Source: an uncultured Actinomycetes bacterium (GTDB taxonomy: Bacteria; Actinomycetota; Actinomycetes; Nanopelagicales; Nanopelagicaceae). From it: DNA of 5,266 nucleotides. The stretch covers positions 1-5,266 of the forward strand of contig CAIZHT010000115.1 in NCBI GenBank assembly GCA_903932885.1, given 5' to 3'. The notes under the pieces are model-generated. The model saw only the letters and a program-made list of their open reading frames with translations. It ran no database searches and had not been told where the DNA came from. A program made the position numbers and the translations under genes. Below, one piece after another: positions 1 through 5,266 of the stretch (position 1 is the first letter of the stretch; the number at the start of each line of letters is the position of its first letter).

Positions 1-475
1 ATCTAGTTCTCAAACTCTCTTCAACTTTTTCAAAGATATTTGCAATAGCAATCTGATCTTGCTTAGAAAGTAAATCAACAAATCTAGAACGAACGCTTTC
101 AACATGATCAGGGGCGGCAGCAACAATCGCTTTCCATCCCTTAGGTGTCATGACAGCGAAATATCCGCGCTTATCAATTGGGCATGCCTCGCGTTTTACC
201 CAGCCCTCTTTCTCCATCACCTTCATGCGATGTGAAAGGCGCGAGCGAGAGAGCATGGCGATATCGGCTAATTCACTCATTCGCATTCGCCGCTCTGGGG
301 CATCGCTGAGTTGGGCCAAAATTTCATAGTCAGGCATTGATAAATCATGGGCGGCAAGATCTGCATCAAGGGCCTCTAATAAGCGCCTACTTGCAACGAT
401 ATATCGGCGCCAGGCTTGCATTTCAGATGGGGTAAGCCACTTCGGAGCCGAGGTTGTAATCTTGCGCTGCGCCAT
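1..475 (-). CDS. MarR-family winged-helix transcriptional regulator (3' end cut by window edge)
   Basis: Reading the minus strand from the ATG at 475 gives 158 open codons to the window edge with no stop, so the C-terminus is incomplete, probably by only a few residues since MarR proteins are usually about 140-170 aa. An N-terminal helix (about residues 15-45) leads into a winged helix. The helix-turn-helix is about residues 66-90 (MSELADIAMLSRSRLSHRM), and the wing is about 92-109 with the family's D-x-R-G signature (D101, R103, G104). The remainder is a C-terminal dimerisation helix. MarR proteins are cytosolic dimers that usually repress their own gene and a divergent neighbour and release DNA on binding a small ligand or on oxidation. 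The ligand cannot be told from sequence; there is one cysteine visible (C98, in the wing). The start is supported by a -10-like element six bases upstream, suggesting leaderless translation. The gene diverges from the M13 peptidase, and a 14-bp inverted repeat lies between them. Family call is confident; regulatory targets are inferred. Confidence 0.9.
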   Translation of the reverse strand, partial: MAQRKITTSAPKWLTPSEMQAWRRYIVASRRLLEALDADLAAHDLSMPDYEILAQLSDAPERRMRMSELADIAMLSRSRLSHRMKVMEKEGWVKREACPIDKRGYFAVMTPKGWKAIVAAAPDHVESVRSRFVDLLSKQDQIAIANIFEKVEESLRTR

Positions 476-481
476 ACGATG

Positions 482-509
482 ATTCTACCTCTACTTGTTG
501 AATCTTCAA
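482..509 (-). promoter_or_regulatory. Putative promoter of the marR-type gene (leaderless)
   Basis: On the minus strand, TTGAAG (509-504) and TAGAAT (487-482) are separated by 16 bp and resemble -35 and -10 elements. The -10 is followed by six bases and then the ATG at 475, which would put the transcription start on the A of the start codon. This -10/N6/ATG arrangement is typical of leaderless genes, common in Actinobacteria, and no Shine-Dalgarno sequence is seen for this gene. The -35 lies inside the inverted repeat at 497-510, so a bound repressor would block it. Prediction by eye only. Confidence 0.5.
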
Positions 510-510
510 C
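497..510. promoter_or_regulatory. 14-bp perfect inverted repeat, probable MarR operator
   Basis: GTTGAA-TC-TTCAAC is a perfect two-fold symmetric site with a 2-bp centre. Its TTGAA/TTCAA half-sites fit the kind of operator commonly bound by MarR-family dimers. It is the clearest symmetric element in the 56-bp gap between the divergent regulator and peptidase starts. It overlaps the proposed -35 of the regulator gene and ends next to the proposed -10 of the peptidase gene, so one bound dimer could repress both. The symmetry is seen directly; the identity of the binding protein is inferred from position. Confidence 0.6.
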
Positions 511-523
511 TACTTTATAAGGA
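511..523 (+). promoter_or_regulatory. Putative -10 region and Shine-Dalgarno for the M13 peptidase gene
   Basis: Two readings compete here. TACTTT (511-516) or TATAAG (516-521) could be a -10 element. The first is six bases from an ATG at 523, mirroring the leaderless arrangement of the divergent gene. Alternatively AAGGA (519-523) is a Shine-Dalgarno sequence 8 nt before the ATG at 532. Both cannot serve one transcript, because a start point set by either -10 would leave the AAGGA out of the mRNA or at its extreme end. No good -35 is visible; the best is TTGTTG (495-500), 15 bp from TATAAG. Confidence 0.35.
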
Positions 524-531
524 TGCACTCC

Positions 532-5266
<4,735 letters not shown>

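Overview
The window looks like an ordinary, tightly packed chromosomal segment from a low-to-medium GC member of the Actinobacteria. The best guess is a streamlined planktonic lineage such as the freshwater acI group (Candidatus Planktophila/Nanopelagicus type). This placement is inference. It rests on a zinc peptidase whose start closely resembles mycobacterial Zmp1, a queuine tRNA-ribosyltransferase carrying the insert I associate with actinobacterial homologues, an apparently leaderless promoter, free use of A/T-ending codons including TTA, and almost no intergenic DNA.

Layout, left to right. Positions 1-475 (minus strand) hold a MarR-family regulator whose last codons run off the left edge. 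Positions 476-531 are a short divergent control region with a perfect 14-bp inverted repeat, a probable MarR operator. It overlaps the putative -35 of the regulator and abuts the putative promoter of the gene on the other side. Positions 532-2481 (plus) encode an M13 (neprilysin/Zmp1-like) zinc metallopeptidase with all expected catalytic residues. Only 7 nt later, positions 2489-3730 (plus) encode Tgt, which puts a queuosine precursor into tRNA, so peptidase and tgt probably share a transcript. The tgt stop overlaps by 4 bp the stop of a convergent minus-strand gene at 3727-5266. That gene encodes a fused two-domain ATPase of an oligopeptide/dipeptide-type ABC importer, and its N-terminal tip lies beyond the right edge.

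How the genes relate. The regulator and the peptidase share a control region, so autoregulation plus control of the peptidase (and possibly tgt by read-through) is the simplest model. A peptidase near a peptide importer ATPase could reflect peptide use, but they are on opposite strands and separated by tgt, so this is only a neighbourhood hint. There are no RNA genes, mobile elements, CRISPR arrays or long non-coding stretches. I found no convincing novel system. The most interesting points are the divergent operator/promoter architecture, the choice of peptidase start, and the terminator-free convergent stop overlap.
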